Below, piece by piece: positions 34,318 through 47,400 of a DNA stretch of 64,000 nt. The stretch covers positions 1 to 64,000 of the forward strand of contig JAJEKV010000223.1 of assembly GCA_021234155.1 (NCBI GenBank), written 5' to 3'. The notes under the pieces were generated by a model. The model worked only from the letters and a program-made list of their open reading frames with translations. It ran no database searches and was not told where the DNA came from. How positions within the stretch are numbered: position 1 is the first letter of the stretch; each line of letters starts with the position of its first letter. The position numbers and the translations under genes are program-made. The stretch is from Isoetes taiwanensis (lineage: Eukaryota > Streptophyta > Lycopodiopsida > Isoetales > Isoetaceae).

Positions 34318-35491
34318 TTTTTTTTAATTATCTAACATGTCTTATATCCTCTTGTACAAATAGATCTCATAAGTGTGTTTACAGGTTGAACTTGGATTGC
34401 ATATGGCAATCCAAGGGGACTAAAATACATTTCTTACATGTTCATACATTTGGTATATTTTTCTAAGATCTAATGTTGGACTCACCTATTACGTGACAAC
34501 AACAACAAAAAAAACATGACCTAAATATCTCTACGGCAGCCGCTCTTCTGAACTTTTAGGTATTCTCAAACTTGCTAAAGATGCTTTTGTCATTTTCATG
34601 CATGAATAAATCTGATTATCGGGCTAGATGGAGCAGGCGTAAGGCTGGAACACATTTACAAAGAGACCGGGCTTTAGTACAGTACCAAGGTAATCCCATA
34701 TATAGAGGTGCAGGTTTTAATCTGATGCATTCGGATTGCTGCTCCTAAGCAACACTTGTGGTTTAAGACCGACCTAGTTCCTCACTGCCATGGGGAGAAG
34801 GAAGGGAGATTTGAATGCTTCCACCAAAAAGAGGCTTGAAGAGGAGAAGAAATTGAATGCCAAACGTAAAAAGCTCTATGATTTTCATGCTCCAGTATGC
34901 CTTACACAGAAGGGTAATCTGGAAGCAAATCTCCCTGCTAAGGATCTGAGCAATCCATGAGTTCTTGAGGGTGCTGAAGGCAACTGCACTGGCCATACTA
35001 ATCTGCCAGAAATAGAGGTGGAGATTACTGGCTGCAAGACCAATGTGGGGATGCATGCTTCAAGTAGCACACCAACCATGGACACCTACAACTACTCAGC
35101 AAATCTGGAGGCTGCTGAACCCACTCTACAATCTCAGGTAACAGGATCTTTTGCTCTTTGCACTGATATTTCTGTTTCAATATTATGGAGCGTCTCACAT
35201 GTGAAGTATTTCTTCAAGAATCTGTGGAAGCTCTATTTGTCTACTCCAATATTTCTGAAAAAATTAGTTGTAAATTGTCTTAGTTACAATTGACTTCTAC
35301 CCATTGGGTAAATTGTTTCCATATGCTTTATATTAAAGAATGAAAATGTATTGATTATAATTTCTTTTTGATTCATGGTACCAAATCATTGCTTAGATAT
35401 ATGTACACCAGTATAATCTAAGGCTGCTAATTGAGGGCCAAATTCTCAAAAGGGCTTTTGGTCTTAGGGTCAGGACTTGTCTTGACAAAGG
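34318..35491 (+). mobile_element. Penelope-like copy B: partial, intron-segment-less (pseudo-LTR)
   Basis: From the T-run at 34318 it is nearly identical to the start of element A (26977 onward), continues to the end of exon 1 (35137), skips A's 27846-28901 exactly, and follows A's 28902-29255 to 35491. It stops in a T-run (35492-35504) at the place where A has its own short T-run (29256-29262). A 44-bp tandem duplication present in A (27378-27470) is single here. It retains two bases at exon 1 that A has lost. Confidence 0.8.
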
Positions 35492-38400
35492 TTTTTTTTT
35501 TTTTAATTAATATTCATGAGACCCGTACATGGAATTTCAAATTGTCTACATATATCTTGATAATTGTCTTTAAGGTAGAACTTAGAGCCAATTATATGAT
35601 CTTCTTGTTATTTTAAACCTATTATTATAACATAGTTTCTATTAACATCTAAAATAACCCTTTTAGGGTTTGAGAGTCGTAGTACTCCTCTAGGTCTGTT
35701 CGAGGTGGTGTAACGAGCCCCCGACTACCACTGTACTGTACCCGCAAAGATGCTATGGTATGCTGTCTCTAGTTCTCACTTTTGATGGAAGTATGCTTAT
35801 AACCGCTCAAGTCTCGGCTGGATAGTTTCTGGCATCAGACCCTTTACACTAAAACCACCATGACGATATCTGGTACTGCATGTTTTAGTATAAATTTCGC
35901 CTTCTTCTCAGAACCATTCTTTGTATTCCTCCTTCATAGGCCGTTCTTATGGGCCGGAAAAAAGGAGACCTCAATCTTGCCACCAAGAAGAGGATTGAGG
36001 ATGAGAAAATGAGAAATGCCAAGAGGAAGAAAGTTTATGACTTTCATCTCCCTGTAGTATGCTCCCTGAGGAGAGAGGTGACTTTTACCTCAAAAGGGTC
36101 TGGAGGACCCACTGCCCCTATTTCAAATGTAAGTGTGATAAGAAGAAAAAGAAAAATGATAAGAAAGTGGACTCTGGTAGTGGCATAATATGGTTTGACC
36201 ATGGTATCTGGTTTTTACTTAACCATATGGAGGATATTTATCCTGGTACTACCCCCATGACAAAGATGGTCATTATGCCAAAACTCTTGAACAAAACTAT
36301 GAAGAACTTTGTGCTGTCCTTTATCTCCTATTTGGAGGTTAGGAGGTTATGCTTGAAATGGCTATGGTTTTTGCTGAAAAACCACAAACTAATCTCAAGC
36401 TTCAGTTTGGAAACAACAAACTAGTGGAAATTGCTGAGAAATCTATCAGGCCTATCTCTTTTTTAAAGAATTTGCCTACCAACAGTAGGTCATCATTTTC
36501 GGTGCCAGGCAAACCACTGTCTGCAAACAGTTGGAAACCAACTGTTCAATTCAATCCCAGGATGCCACCAAGGGTTACTATTGATCCAAAATCTGTGCAC
36601 CCTATAATGGCATGCAATTATGATCCTAAAGCGGATACTAGTACAAGCCAATGCCACTGTGAGCAAACATATATCAATCAAGATGACTATTCCGTGACAA
36701 AAGGTGGAAACAAAGTGATCTCTTTGGAGGACGTATCTCAAGTTCAACTCTCTTACACTGAAGAAACCTAGTAAGTTCTGTCGTAATTACTTTTAGATCT
36801 ATATTTCTCTCAAACCTTTTTCTTTGATACTCAATATCTTTCTGCTCTTACAAAGTTTTTTCTGTAAGTTTGGTCACACAATGGATATGATAACTGGCCA
36901 AGAGTTACCATCATACAATCCGTATCTTATTTGTTTTCCTGTTTTTACTGTTTACGGTTGCTCCATTTGTTGGTTTCTCTTACTTTTTGTAACTGTGTAG
37001 GATCTTCCTTCTGCATCTAGGTCCATTACTAGAGATTGTAACAGAAGAAAACATCTTGTTACCAACAAGCCAAAGGATAATGCTAAAATTATCCACTTCA
37101 CCTTCCTCTCCAAAGTACTGGACGGATTTAACATCAAAGCTATTTTTTCCAACATTATGTCAAAAATTCTGCAAGATAGGGATGTTGATCTGGTTAACAA
37201 CACCATTTTCTCTTTGAAATATGTTCAGCAGATTAGACATAAGGTTTACAAACCTGCAGAAATCTTTTCTAATGATCATGCAGGAAAATGTCCTTGCAAT
37301 AATCCGAACATTAGCAGGTTCATTGACCCTTTGATAGGTCATATACGCACTACAGATCTGGAAATTGTGCATTCACCCAAATTGAGAAAAGCTTTTGCCC
37401 ATGGTCTCAATCATATTCCGGATAATCCGTTTAATATGCAAACCTTTATGGATGAATGTGTCAACCTTTGCCAACAATTTTTCCATGTTCACCATTTTGA
37501 TCTGCTGGACATTTCAGATGATGAGCGTGCATGCATTACCAACTTGGTACTGAAATTCTGCCATCTTGAAATGGTTTTCTACAAACAGAATTTGTCCTCC
37601 AAGAGATTCCTATGGAAAGACTTGGAGGTTATCAAAAACTTAAACTGGCTGACCCAGAATTTCTACATTTCTGGGCTTGATAAAGCCAACAATAATATCT
37701 TGTTTATTTGCCCAAAGCATATAAAAGAGATGAGCTCTGATTTTGAGAAAATTAACTATAAGGTTAATTTTATTAAACAGCAGTGTGTTTCTGCAATACA
37801 AGGTTTCAACATCAACTGTGAATGTAGCTCGAATAAGTTTCCTTATCTTATGGCTACTTTTAAAGCCCATAAACAGGAATACAGATGGCTAACAAATGCT
37901 CATGATACCATTTTCACAGAAATTTCTGAGTTCACTACTTGCATTCTTAATGACTTTATCTCCATCTGGCCAGAAATTTGCCATAGAAAAACTGCCGAGG
38001 TCAGGCTATGAGAAAAGAATGTTAATGCATGCTGGCTTATTAACACTTCTGTTGATGTCATTCTAAATTTACCCAATATAATTTATGATGTTTTTGCTGC
38101 TGACATCATGAAGTGTTATGAGAACATACCCCGTGAAGGGGATGATGGCATTATCAACATCATTAATGAAATTACTAATCTGGTCTGGGACTACAGGATG
38201 GAAGTTGAACAAAAGTTCCACCTTATGTTCAAAACGAAAGCAGGTGTTCTCACTGTTAAATGGTTTAAGTCTGTTAAAGATGATCTTCTCAATGCAGGTT
38301 GGAAATGCCTGGAGAGGAATGAGTTCAAGCTCATCAATGCATGGCTTTTAAGCAATTGTTATGTTCAAAATGGTACACATATTTGGAGACAGTGCAAAGG

Positions 38401-39054
38401 AATTCCTATGGGTTTTGCATCTAGTCCTGCCTGGTGCAACCTTTACCTTGCCAAATTTGAGTTAGGTTTCATTATCAAACTTGCCAAGAAGGGCAGATTC
38501 AAAGATATTTCCAAATTTCATCATGCCTCCAGATACATAGATGATTTGAATATCATTAATGGGGGAGACCTGCAAGAGTTCTTTTTACCTGAATCCCCTA
38601 TCACAATTTACAACATGAAACATCTTTCTAACAAATTTATCAAAGCAGAAAGCTGTAGGCCTTATGGTCAGGCATCCAAAGTTATCATCTCCCAAGTTCT
38701 CCCTTATGCATATGCCCACTCTTGTCCAGTGACTGCTGCAGTTGACATCAAAGGGCTTATTGATGCATTTTGTCAAAATGGTTTTTGCAGGAAAGACATG
38801 GTCAGAAATGTGATTACAACATGACAAGATAATGATTTTCCAGGTCTTCTATACTCCCTTAGGGATATGATCTATACTCTCAAAGAACTTCTTCGACAAT
38901 GAGTAAGTAGCTTTTATAATTACATAGAGAGGGTAGGGCCTGCTAATTGCAGCAGGGTCCTACCCTCCATGCTGCAACTTTTTCAGTTCTTCTTTCTAAC
39001 TACAGAATTGTTGTCCTTTTTGCATTGGCCCCCTTATCTACGGAAGGAGGTAGG
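35492..39054 (+). mobile_element. Penelope-like retroelement C, second family, internally deleted
   Basis: Starts at the T-run 35492-35504 with AATTAATATTCATGAGACCC and ends at 39054 before the T-run of copy D. ATG 35949 begins MGRKKGDLNLATKKRIEDEK. At about 36066 the sequence jumps into the region equivalent to A 30255, so most of ORF1 and its intron are deleted. ORF1's tail (LEMAMVFAEKPQTNLKLQFG to 36771) and the RT follow. The 3' end has the same GAGGGTAGGGCC...GGTCCTACCCTCC inverted pair (38930-38970) as A. A and C are clearly diverged, so they are separate subfamilies. Confidence 0.75.
37001..38902 (+). pseudogene. Penelope-like reverse transcriptase of element C, broken
   Basis: Opens after the acceptor AACTGTGTAG (ending 37000) with SRSITRDCNRRKHLV and aligns with A throughout: CPCNNPNISRF, GHIRTTDLEIVHSPKLRKAF, FKAHKQEYRWLTNA, AADIMKCYENIP, QCKGIPMGFASSPAWCN and ASRYIDDLNIINGG. 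Lesions seen: TGA at 38009-38011 where A has a Trp codon, a deletion of roughly 50 codons between HLS and NKFIKAESCRPY (near 38630), and TGA at 38822 close to the C-terminus. The final frame ends at 38902. No endonuclease domain follows. Confidence 0.7.
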
Positions 39055-40721
39055 TTTTTTTTTAATTAATATTCATGAGACCCGTACATGGAATTTCAAA
39101 TTGTCTACATATATCTTGATAATTGTCTTTAAGGTAGAACTTAGAGCCAAATTATATGATCTTCTTGTTATTTTAAACCTATTATTATAACATAGTTTCT
39201 ATTAACATCTAAAATAACCCTTTTAGGGTTTGAGAGTCGTAGTACTCCTCTAGGTCTGTTCGAGGTGGTGTAACGAGCCCCCGACTACCACTGTACTATA
39301 CCCGCAAAGATGCTATGGTATGATGTCTCTAGTTCTCACTTTTGATGGAAGTATGCTTATAACCGCTCAAGTCTCGGCTGGATAGTTTCTGGCATCAGAC
39401 CCTTTACACTAAAACCACCATGATGGTATCTGGTACTGCATGTTTTAGTATAAATTTCGCCTTCTTCTCAGAACCATTCTTTGTATTCCTCCTTCATAGG
39501 CCGTTCTTATGGGCCGGAAAAAAGGAGACCTCAATCTTGTCACCAAGAAGAGGATTGAGGATGAGAAAATGAGAAATGCCAAGAGGAAGAAAGTTTATGA
39601 CTTTCATCTCCCTGTAGTATGCTCCCCTGCTGGTGGAGTGCTTGGGAACCAGCTACCTACCACGAATTCTACTGAGCAGCAACCTAGCTATGGCTCTGAG
39701 CAATGCCCTGTGCAAGTTGCCCCTTCTATTGTCCCTTCCTTGCAGCCGATTTTGGAGTCTACAATGGGACAAAATGTAGCTGAGCAAATTTCGGCCAATC
39801 CAACTCATATCAATCAGGAGGATCATCTTGCAAATCGGATCTCTAAGGTCTTGTAGATTTAGAAATCTGAATATCTTCTTGGTTCTCAATTATTTATTTA
39901 CTGTTCTGGCTCTCTTGGTTAAATAATGCTTGTTTGAGTATAACTTTAGATCTTATCTTCCTTTTATTCTATGTCCTTGCAGCATATTAGTTTGATGCTA
40001 TGGAAGGATGGTTTTATCTTTAGGACATAGGTTTATTTCATGAATTTGTTTATAATGTTGTCTTCTTAAGCTAAAAACCCTTGTAACTGTTTGTGCATCA
40101 AGCAGAGTGAAGGGGATGACCTAAGAAATCCCAAGACACCTGCTACCCATTTCATGACAACCACTAATGCTTGTTTTTGATCTGTTGGGTGCAGGTACCA
40201 GGATTTCTTACTCTTTGCATTGATGTTTTCTTGCAAGATACGTCTGGAATTCCTGTGTTATTATGGTAATTTTTCCATAATGGATTAAATGTGAGTATTC
40301 AACAACTCTGGTGCTGCTCAGTACTTTACCTTATGTACCTTTTTGAAGAAAACTTATGAGTTAAGCTCTATGTAATGCTGCCTTGGCAGTTTCTTTATAG
40401 ATCTTAATCCACTATTATACTTTCCTTTATGAAATATTAATGAAGCATGGATCATTTTATAATATCATGGTTGTGCCATTTATATATCCGTCTTAAGAAT
40501 TTTTTCAGAATATCTATTTATCCTTTATATATGCTGGCATTTTGATTCACATACTTGTTATAATTGTCCTAAACTTGAATTTAATTGGTAACCTACTTTG
40601 GCTTAGATTTATGTACACCTATAAAATTCTAAGGCTGCTAATTGACGTCTATTTTTCTAATATGAATCTTAGATGTATTAGTTAATGTCTTATGACATGA
40701 CTTGGGGTTTTTTTTTTTTTT
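39055..40721 (+). mobile_element. Penelope-like copy D: partial, intron-containing
   Basis: The first 560 bp after the T-run (39055-39063) are nearly identical to the start of C. It then continues through the ORF1 exon (ATG 39509, to about 39849: VLGNQLPTTNSTEQQPSYGS) that C has lost. It keeps the intron including the internal AG|GT point at about 40193, and stops in a T-run (40708-40721) at the position homologous to the end of copy B. It therefore stands to C as B stands to A. Confidence 0.75.
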
Positions 40722-40850
40722 GAAGGTACGAGATGGGGTTTTTTAATCCTGGTAGTAATACGCCTGTTGCTCTCTCTTTGTACTTGGGTCCCATAGGCCA
40801 GTTGGTCTCCGTGGACGATAAAATCATATTCTATATTAATTAAGGAAAAA
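40722..40850 (+). mobile_element. short non-LTR 3' tail insertion
   Basis: TTTTTTAATCC, then TTGGGTCCCATAGGCC and GGTCTCCGTGGACGATAAAA, match the tail at 43838-43890. This is a truncated 3' end between the Penelope array and the LINE nest. Confidence 0.55.
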
Positions 40851-43800
40851 CATACAATATAGCTCGACTGCCTAGACAAATAAGCAAATCAAAACAGACC
40901 AAAGTTAACATAGATCCAAAGTTTTCAATATCTTCCCAAATTATAAAATCTAGGTCTTCAAGGATGGTGGACTTTATGAATCAGGTCTTCAGTGAGAATC
41001 AAAGGATATGGACCTCGATTGTAACCTCTCAAGAAACAAGAAAAGGTCTTCTAGAAATCTTTATACTAATAATAACATGCTTGATGATTGGACTTCGGCA
41101 CCACCAGAGTAATCAGTCTGGCAAAGGAAAAGTGAACAGAGATCGCTTCAAGGTAGCCTTCAGGTGTTCCACAAAATTCTGATATTACTAAAAACCTGCA
41201 AAAGCAAAAGATTTTATTGCATCCAGAAAGAAGCAATGCTGTCAATCCGAGACGTGGAGATCGTAGATATTTTAGGATCATCAGAGTCTAAGGCAGATAA
41301 GAATAGAAAGTTGTAGATGTGGAAAAATTTGTTAACGGTACCCAAAACATAGGAATCGGCCATCCACATTTGGTCCCTTATCAATCTGTAAAAGTCATGT
41401 TGGACCATAAGCTATCATCTTATGAGTATAGTACATATGCCTGTATCTAGCAAATTGTCTTTCAGTGAAGTCCTAGTGATGCTTATGAACAAACCAGAAC
41501 ATCTAGACCATTTGGAAGACTTCTCTGTGAATATCCCAGCCCATATTCTTTCTCTTGCCTTGCACTCATCATTATCCCTAATCATTTGCCTGACAGGAGA
41601 GGGAAATTTGACTTGGCATTCATGTGGCCTTTCATCACCATATAACTTGACCTCATACATGCTTTCCCCACTGTCAAACCTTCTTCTTTGATGGCTTCTG
41701 CATAACTCCATATATCCTATGCAAAGAGATTCTTTATTGACCTAAACAAATTAAAATACCTTTCGTATGAACCAAATTGATCCCAGCACCTGTCATAATT
41801 ATCAAAAATAATTGTCTATGGGTTGTAGCACATAATTCCAAATCATATATAAAGTGAATTTTAATCCATGTAACAGAGAATCTCTTATGGCCTTATAAAC
41901 ATCTATTTTTCTTTCCATGAATGTTGCTTTTAAAGATATTACTAGTTTGTAAGAAATTAATAATGGAGCTTCTATCATGAGTACCAAAGTATTGATCAAA
42001 CCATCTACAACAAGGCTTAAGCTTAGGACAGAAGAATATATGATCCATGTTTACAATGTCATTGCAATTTAGAGGGCATAGAGGAGATAATCTCTAATCT
42101 CTCTTGGAATAACTCAGAAGACAGAGGACACTTTTGTTGGCAATTAGCCAAATGACAAAAGAAATCTTCTTAGAAGTATAAGAATTCCAGACATTGCCAA
42201 TCAGAGATTTAGAGGCCAGTAAACCAAGATTCCAGTGGGAAGTTGATTTAGCCAGATTTGCATGTTGATTGAGAAAATCATAAATGGTACTAACCTTGTA
42301 ACAAGTTTTTTCATTCAGCAGCCAATCAAAATCAAAATTTGGAGTAGGAGATGGCACAATATCCCACACAGTCTGCTTAATGTGATAGAAGATCTTTTTA
42401 TCTGAGACAGTACACCTGATTTTCATCTTCAAAGTAGACCAAGATATCCATCTATTATTGTTCCAAAGATCTTTAATAGATTTTAAGCCGTTGGATTTTC
42501 ACTTTTTGTAAATTTGGGGGTGCTTCAGAGCAAGTACATATTTTGGATGATCACTAAAGATAGGGGACCAAAACATAGACATCTTGAGATGAGTTAGATT
42601 CACACTTGAGAAAGCAAAAGCTGGATAAATATTGTTCCAAGATTTTAGCATATTTCTCATTAAGGGAGATATATTATGAGCAGGATTGAGCTCACAAAAG
42701 GCAGAGTTTGGGAGCTCAAAGAGAGATTGAAAGATGACTAGTAGGACTGCTTCTAGAAAACCAATAATTAATGAAACCAGAAGCAGCATAGAAGAATCTC
42801 TCAAAGCTTTCCAAATGAACTTCCCTGCCAAAGCTTAAGCTTGCTTGAGTAAGTTCTTACAGTTTAAGCCTCCATCTATCTTTTTTTTCAATTCTACTAT
42901 GCATTGGGACACATCCATACGGCTACGAGTGACGGGAGGCTGAAAGGCACTATATGCAATGTAGAACAATAGTCATAGAGCAGAGCTGTATGATTGGGCC
43001 CATCAGTCGCACCTGTTCAAGATCTTAGTGGAGCTTGTCCTTTTATACGGGTTGAAGTATGGGGCTCAATAGTGTCCCTCACTACCTGGAATGACTTTGA
43101 GCAGGTGCAGAAAGACGTCTTGGTACGAACACTACGGGTGAAGTCCACAGTCCCATATCAAATTCTGTTGCAAGGGATAAGAGAGCTCAATGGTTGGCTA
43201 GATGGAATGTGCAGGAGCACATGTGTATACATGTGCAAATAGAGGCAGATCACCATAGCTTGAGACAATATCTCGACGCTTGCTTCATCAGCAAGCTCTA
43301 GGATGCCAGTGCCCTTGAGGTCAAGACAGCACACTACCAGTGCCACATACACATTAGCACGGTCCCCGGAATGCTACCGGCGTACCCATTTGCCTATGAA
43401 AAGACACAAACTCATTGCCTCCATTCGCACAGGGGCACACCATCTTCGAATTGAGATGGGCAGATGGATTGGTGAGCCACACCAACACAGGCTTTGTCAT
43501 TACTGCCAAATGGGAGTCATTGAGGATGAATCTCATACCCTTCAAAGCTGCCCAGCATATGATCAAATCTGGATGCGCTATGCTGAGTTGGTCAGACCTG
43601 GCCAGCTGCTACATGTGACATTGAGTATGGCTTTCATACGGATGTTGAGATCATACCTTTAGGAGGTTATGGATATGCGAGATCAGCTATGCCCTCGGGA
43701 ACACACTTGACACATGTATACATACATATATTTCATGTTGAAGTATACCTATACAATTTGACAACATTCTTATTACTGCCACGATTTTTCCCTCGAAAAC

Positions 43801-44402
43801 CCTTTAAATACAGACAGTAATAAGTTTGTAGCACTCCTTCATTGGGTCCCATAGGCTGATTGGTCTCCGTGGATGTTAAAAATCATTCTTTCTTTCTTTC
43901 TATAGACAGTAGCAGGAGCAACCAAAGCAGAGGAGAAATATATATGGAAATTAGCAAGAATCGAGCTGGCAATAACAGTTCTACCAGTCAGAGAGATTAT
44001 TCTTGTAGATGTGCAATTTGGCTCTGATCTTTTCTACAATTGGAGCCCAAAGACCAGTAAGATTAGCATTTAGGGATAAAGGCATACCTAAAAGCCTAGA
44101 GGCTTGGGAAATGTTGATGACATTAATCCATGCAATCTGATTTTCAGAAATATCCCCTATAATAGTGCATTTTTCAAGATTTGGAGAAGTACCCGAGGCA
44201 GCACTGAAATCACTAATAATATTCATGAAGTTAGAGATATTATTAGGATTATTCTTGAGAAAAGAGAACGTGTCATCAGCATATTGCTAAGAAAGTTCTC
44301 ACTGCCAAGAATTTTGAGCCCAGTAATATTACCATTGTTTTGATGATGCATAACAGCTTTAGTCAATAGCTTAGTAACCACAATGAAAAGAGAGGGAGCA
44401 AG
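40850..44402 (-). pseudogene. LINE, minus strand, RT C-terminal half to 3' end
   Basis: Read leftward: an RT segment with PSLFIVVTKLLTKAV and a QYADDTFSFL catalytic box (about 44270-44300), then LGMPLSLNANLTGLW and a SLTGRTVIASSILANFH thumb block (to about 43906). After a 1-kb interruption (42905-43905) it resumes with GGLNCKNLL...KFIWKALRDS and a zf-RVT-like region (KTCYKVSTIYDFLNQ, VWNSYTSKKISFVIWLIANK) to about 42090. The remaining DNA to 40850 is its 3' end and UTR. Frames are broken many times. It is the same broad family as the plus-strand LINE beginning at 44403. Confidence 0.75.
42905..43905 (+). pseudogene. nested LINE 3' fragment (second LINE family), plus strand
   Basis: Contains VEVWGSIVSLTTWNDFEQVQ (43050-43110) and a His/Cys zinc cluster CHYCQMGVIEDESHTLQSC (43490-43550). 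It ends with TGGGTCCCATAGGCTG ... GATGTTAAAAATCATTC(TTTC)n at 43845-43905. It splits the minus-strand LINE. Homologous pieces are at 21700-22175 and 61530-62117. Confidence 0.7.
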
Positions 44403-47400
44403 CTTAATATGACTACTAATGAAAGAGTTATCTGGAATAGGCTTATGGAGAATTTTTGCTATATCCCACCCTCATCTTCTAATACTTACTTTTGGAGTAA
44501 CAATAGGAAAAGAGATCAAAGTGTCTATTGTCTGCTAAATAAATTTTATGTTTGCAATAAAACCCTGGACTCATGGGATAATGTAGTAGTCATTAGTGAT
44601 CTGGATAGTTCGATATCAGATCACTACCCTCAAGTGTTGGAGAAGATGGATGGAGCTAGTAAAGGGGGAGATAATATCCCGTTCAAATTCAACACAGACC
44701 TATTAAAAAACAATAAATTCTATTGGGAATTTAAGGAATACTATAATTTGCTGCCTTTGGACAGAAAAACAAATCCATGAAGGGCTTCCTTGATAAGATG
44801 AAGAAATGTAAGGCATGGATCAAACAATGGGGGAAAGAATGGTACATGGAAATAAAGAAGAGAAAAACAGAGTATCTACAATGAGATCAAAACTATCAAA
44901 AAAGATTTATTCATAGACAAGGACAACACTTTGTTGCAGAATAAGAAAAGTAGATTGGCAATTCAGGTTAAGGTATTAAAGAAGAGGAAGCTAGATCTTT
45001 GGCTGTAAGAAGCAAATGCACATACACAAACAACATGGATAAAGGAAGCTCTGCCTTCTTTTTCAAGAAAGCTAAGAGTAGAATTTTGAACAGTGGCATA
45101 ATGAGGGTCAGGGATAATACAGGCAAATAGATTGATAATCAAAAGGAAATTGAAATGTTCTTTCATGAAGAGTATTCCAAAATGTTTATTGAACATCCAA
45201 TTGATCAAGGCAAGCTAAAAACTTTTTTTGAAAAGATCCCAAAGGCATAGAAAAACATTGACGATGAGGAAATTCTAAAAGTCCCAATGGAGAACGAAAT
45301 TTTTAAAACTTTTAAAGCTATACCCGAGGATAAGAGTCCTGGCCTAGATGGTCTATAGCCAAAATTCTATGTGGAATTCTGGGAAACTATGAAAGAGAAT
45401 TTAACCATCTTTTTCTAAGGAGCCTGGAAGGCAAATAGATTGAACCCAGCAATAAATGCTGGTCATGTAGCACTAATTCCAAAGGTGGATAATGCTCAAC
45501 AACTACTCTCACTAATACCAGTTATAAAGTGCTAGCTGAAATCCTTGTTAATAGAATCCAATGTGTCCTTATGAAGATTATCAGTCCATGTCAATCAGCC
45601 TTCCTTCCCAACAGAAACATGAAAATTACATAGGAGCTGTTGAGGGCATGAACATCACTGCCTCCTCAGCTCTTCTTATAAATGGTACTCCCACAAACCT
45701 GTTCGATTACAAAAGAGGTGTAAGATAGAGTTGCCTCTTGGTGCCTTATTTGTTTCTTATTGTGGCAGACATAGTGACTAGAATGGCCCTTAGTCTGCAT
45801 GAGAGTAGGAAGATCAATTGTCTAAAACTGCCAAAGGAAAATGGATCTTTTGTTCTTGCGCAATATGCTGACGACACTTTTGCTTTTCTTAAAGCTGATG
45901 ATAATAGCCTGAAAAAATTTCTGGAAGCCCGCCACTCATTTGGGGAAGTTTCAGGGGTGCTACTCAACAAATCAAAAAGTGCTATCATCCTAGATACAGA
46001 CAAAGTGAATCTAGAAGGCATTAAAGTTATTGGCCAAATGGAAGCTACAAAGATTTTGGGACTCCCAATTGCCCTAAATATGTCTACCAAAGGATTATGG
46101 GATCAGATAAACTCCGGGATCAAAAAGAAAATAATGATATACCCTTCTTTCCTCTCCTTGGCTGGAAGAGTGGAAGTTGCTAATGCAGTCATTGCAAGTA
46201 CACCTTTTTTTTTTGCCTTAGCATTGGTAGCAGATAGAACATCTTACAGGAGTATCGAAATGGCTATCAGGAAATTCATATTGCAAGGTGCCCATAAAGT
46301 GGCTTGGAGTGATCTTACCAAGCCAAAGAGTCAAGGGGGTCTAGGTTGCAAAGACATATTTACCCAAGCTTAGGCTTTGGATGCAAAAATGATTTGGAGG
46401 GCCATCTACTCAAAGAACCCTTCCCCTGCTCTGACAATTATAAAGTATTGGGTAGAAGAATCACATCCAATTGGCAGCCATACTCTTAGACATCAATTGC
46501 CAGATTTTGCTTTTTTCCAATTCTCTCCCTGTTTGGTACCTCAAATGTAATCAAAAGAATGATGGAAGCATGGAATGACGATGCACTCTGCTATAGACCC
46601 CCATAATTAAATGCCAGATTGAAAGACATAAATTTGTTTTGGCATCCTAATTTTGCCCCATAAAACATTGGATGCTTGGCTTTAAAACATCCATAGAAAT
46701 ATATGCAATGGTACACGGCTGGCATCTGGAAAATTGAGGATCTGAGGATTGAAAACATATGGCTAAGCTGGGAAGAAATTCAATTAAAAATCAAAGGCTC
46801 AAATTTAGACAAACAGATCTTTGTAGATGTCATGGATATAGTGGGTCAGCACCAAAAATTGGCTCAAGCATCCAATACTTGGACTCTAAATCAAAAAGAA
46901 GAATACGGAGTCAGAGATATTTATAAAGGATTACTGAAGACCAAACCTTCTAGAGCAAATTCATTGTAGTTGTGTGAGGAAGAAAACCTAGCTACTACTT
47001 GTTGCAAGGGATGGAAAACATATATGCAAATAAAATAAATATTTTCAGATGGCTGGTGCTGCATCAAAGTCTTTATACAAACTCCATCAGATGTAAATAT
47101 GATACTACAATTAGCAGTGAATGCCCCCTGGATATGGAAATAAAGAACCATCAAATCATGTTTTCGAATGCCCGTGGTTAGAAGAATTTTGAACATGGAC
47201 TTCACAGCTTAACAAAAGGGGCTCCAGGCTGCCTGAGGCATTTCTTAGAATTTGATTCCAAATTGGTGAATACAACCAGGGCTCTATGCTGGTGGATTAT
47301 CTGGAAGCATAGAAATCGAGTGGCCATTGAGAAGAAAGATCCCAATTTGACTTAGTTGAAATGTTTCCTATCGGTCTTGGAAGAATCAACAATGGCCCAT

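Noticed and set aside
27001-35491. Classical LTR retrotransposon explanation for the A/B repeats
   Set aside because: The RT motifs (RYIDD), absence of gag-protease-integrase, absence of TG..CA ends and the difference in intron content argue against LTRs.
35505-36070. Hammerhead ribozyme in the Penelope 5' repeats
   Set aside because: Such ribozymes are known in Penelope elements, so I looked for CTGATGAG with a following CGAAA core in A-D; none was found by eye.
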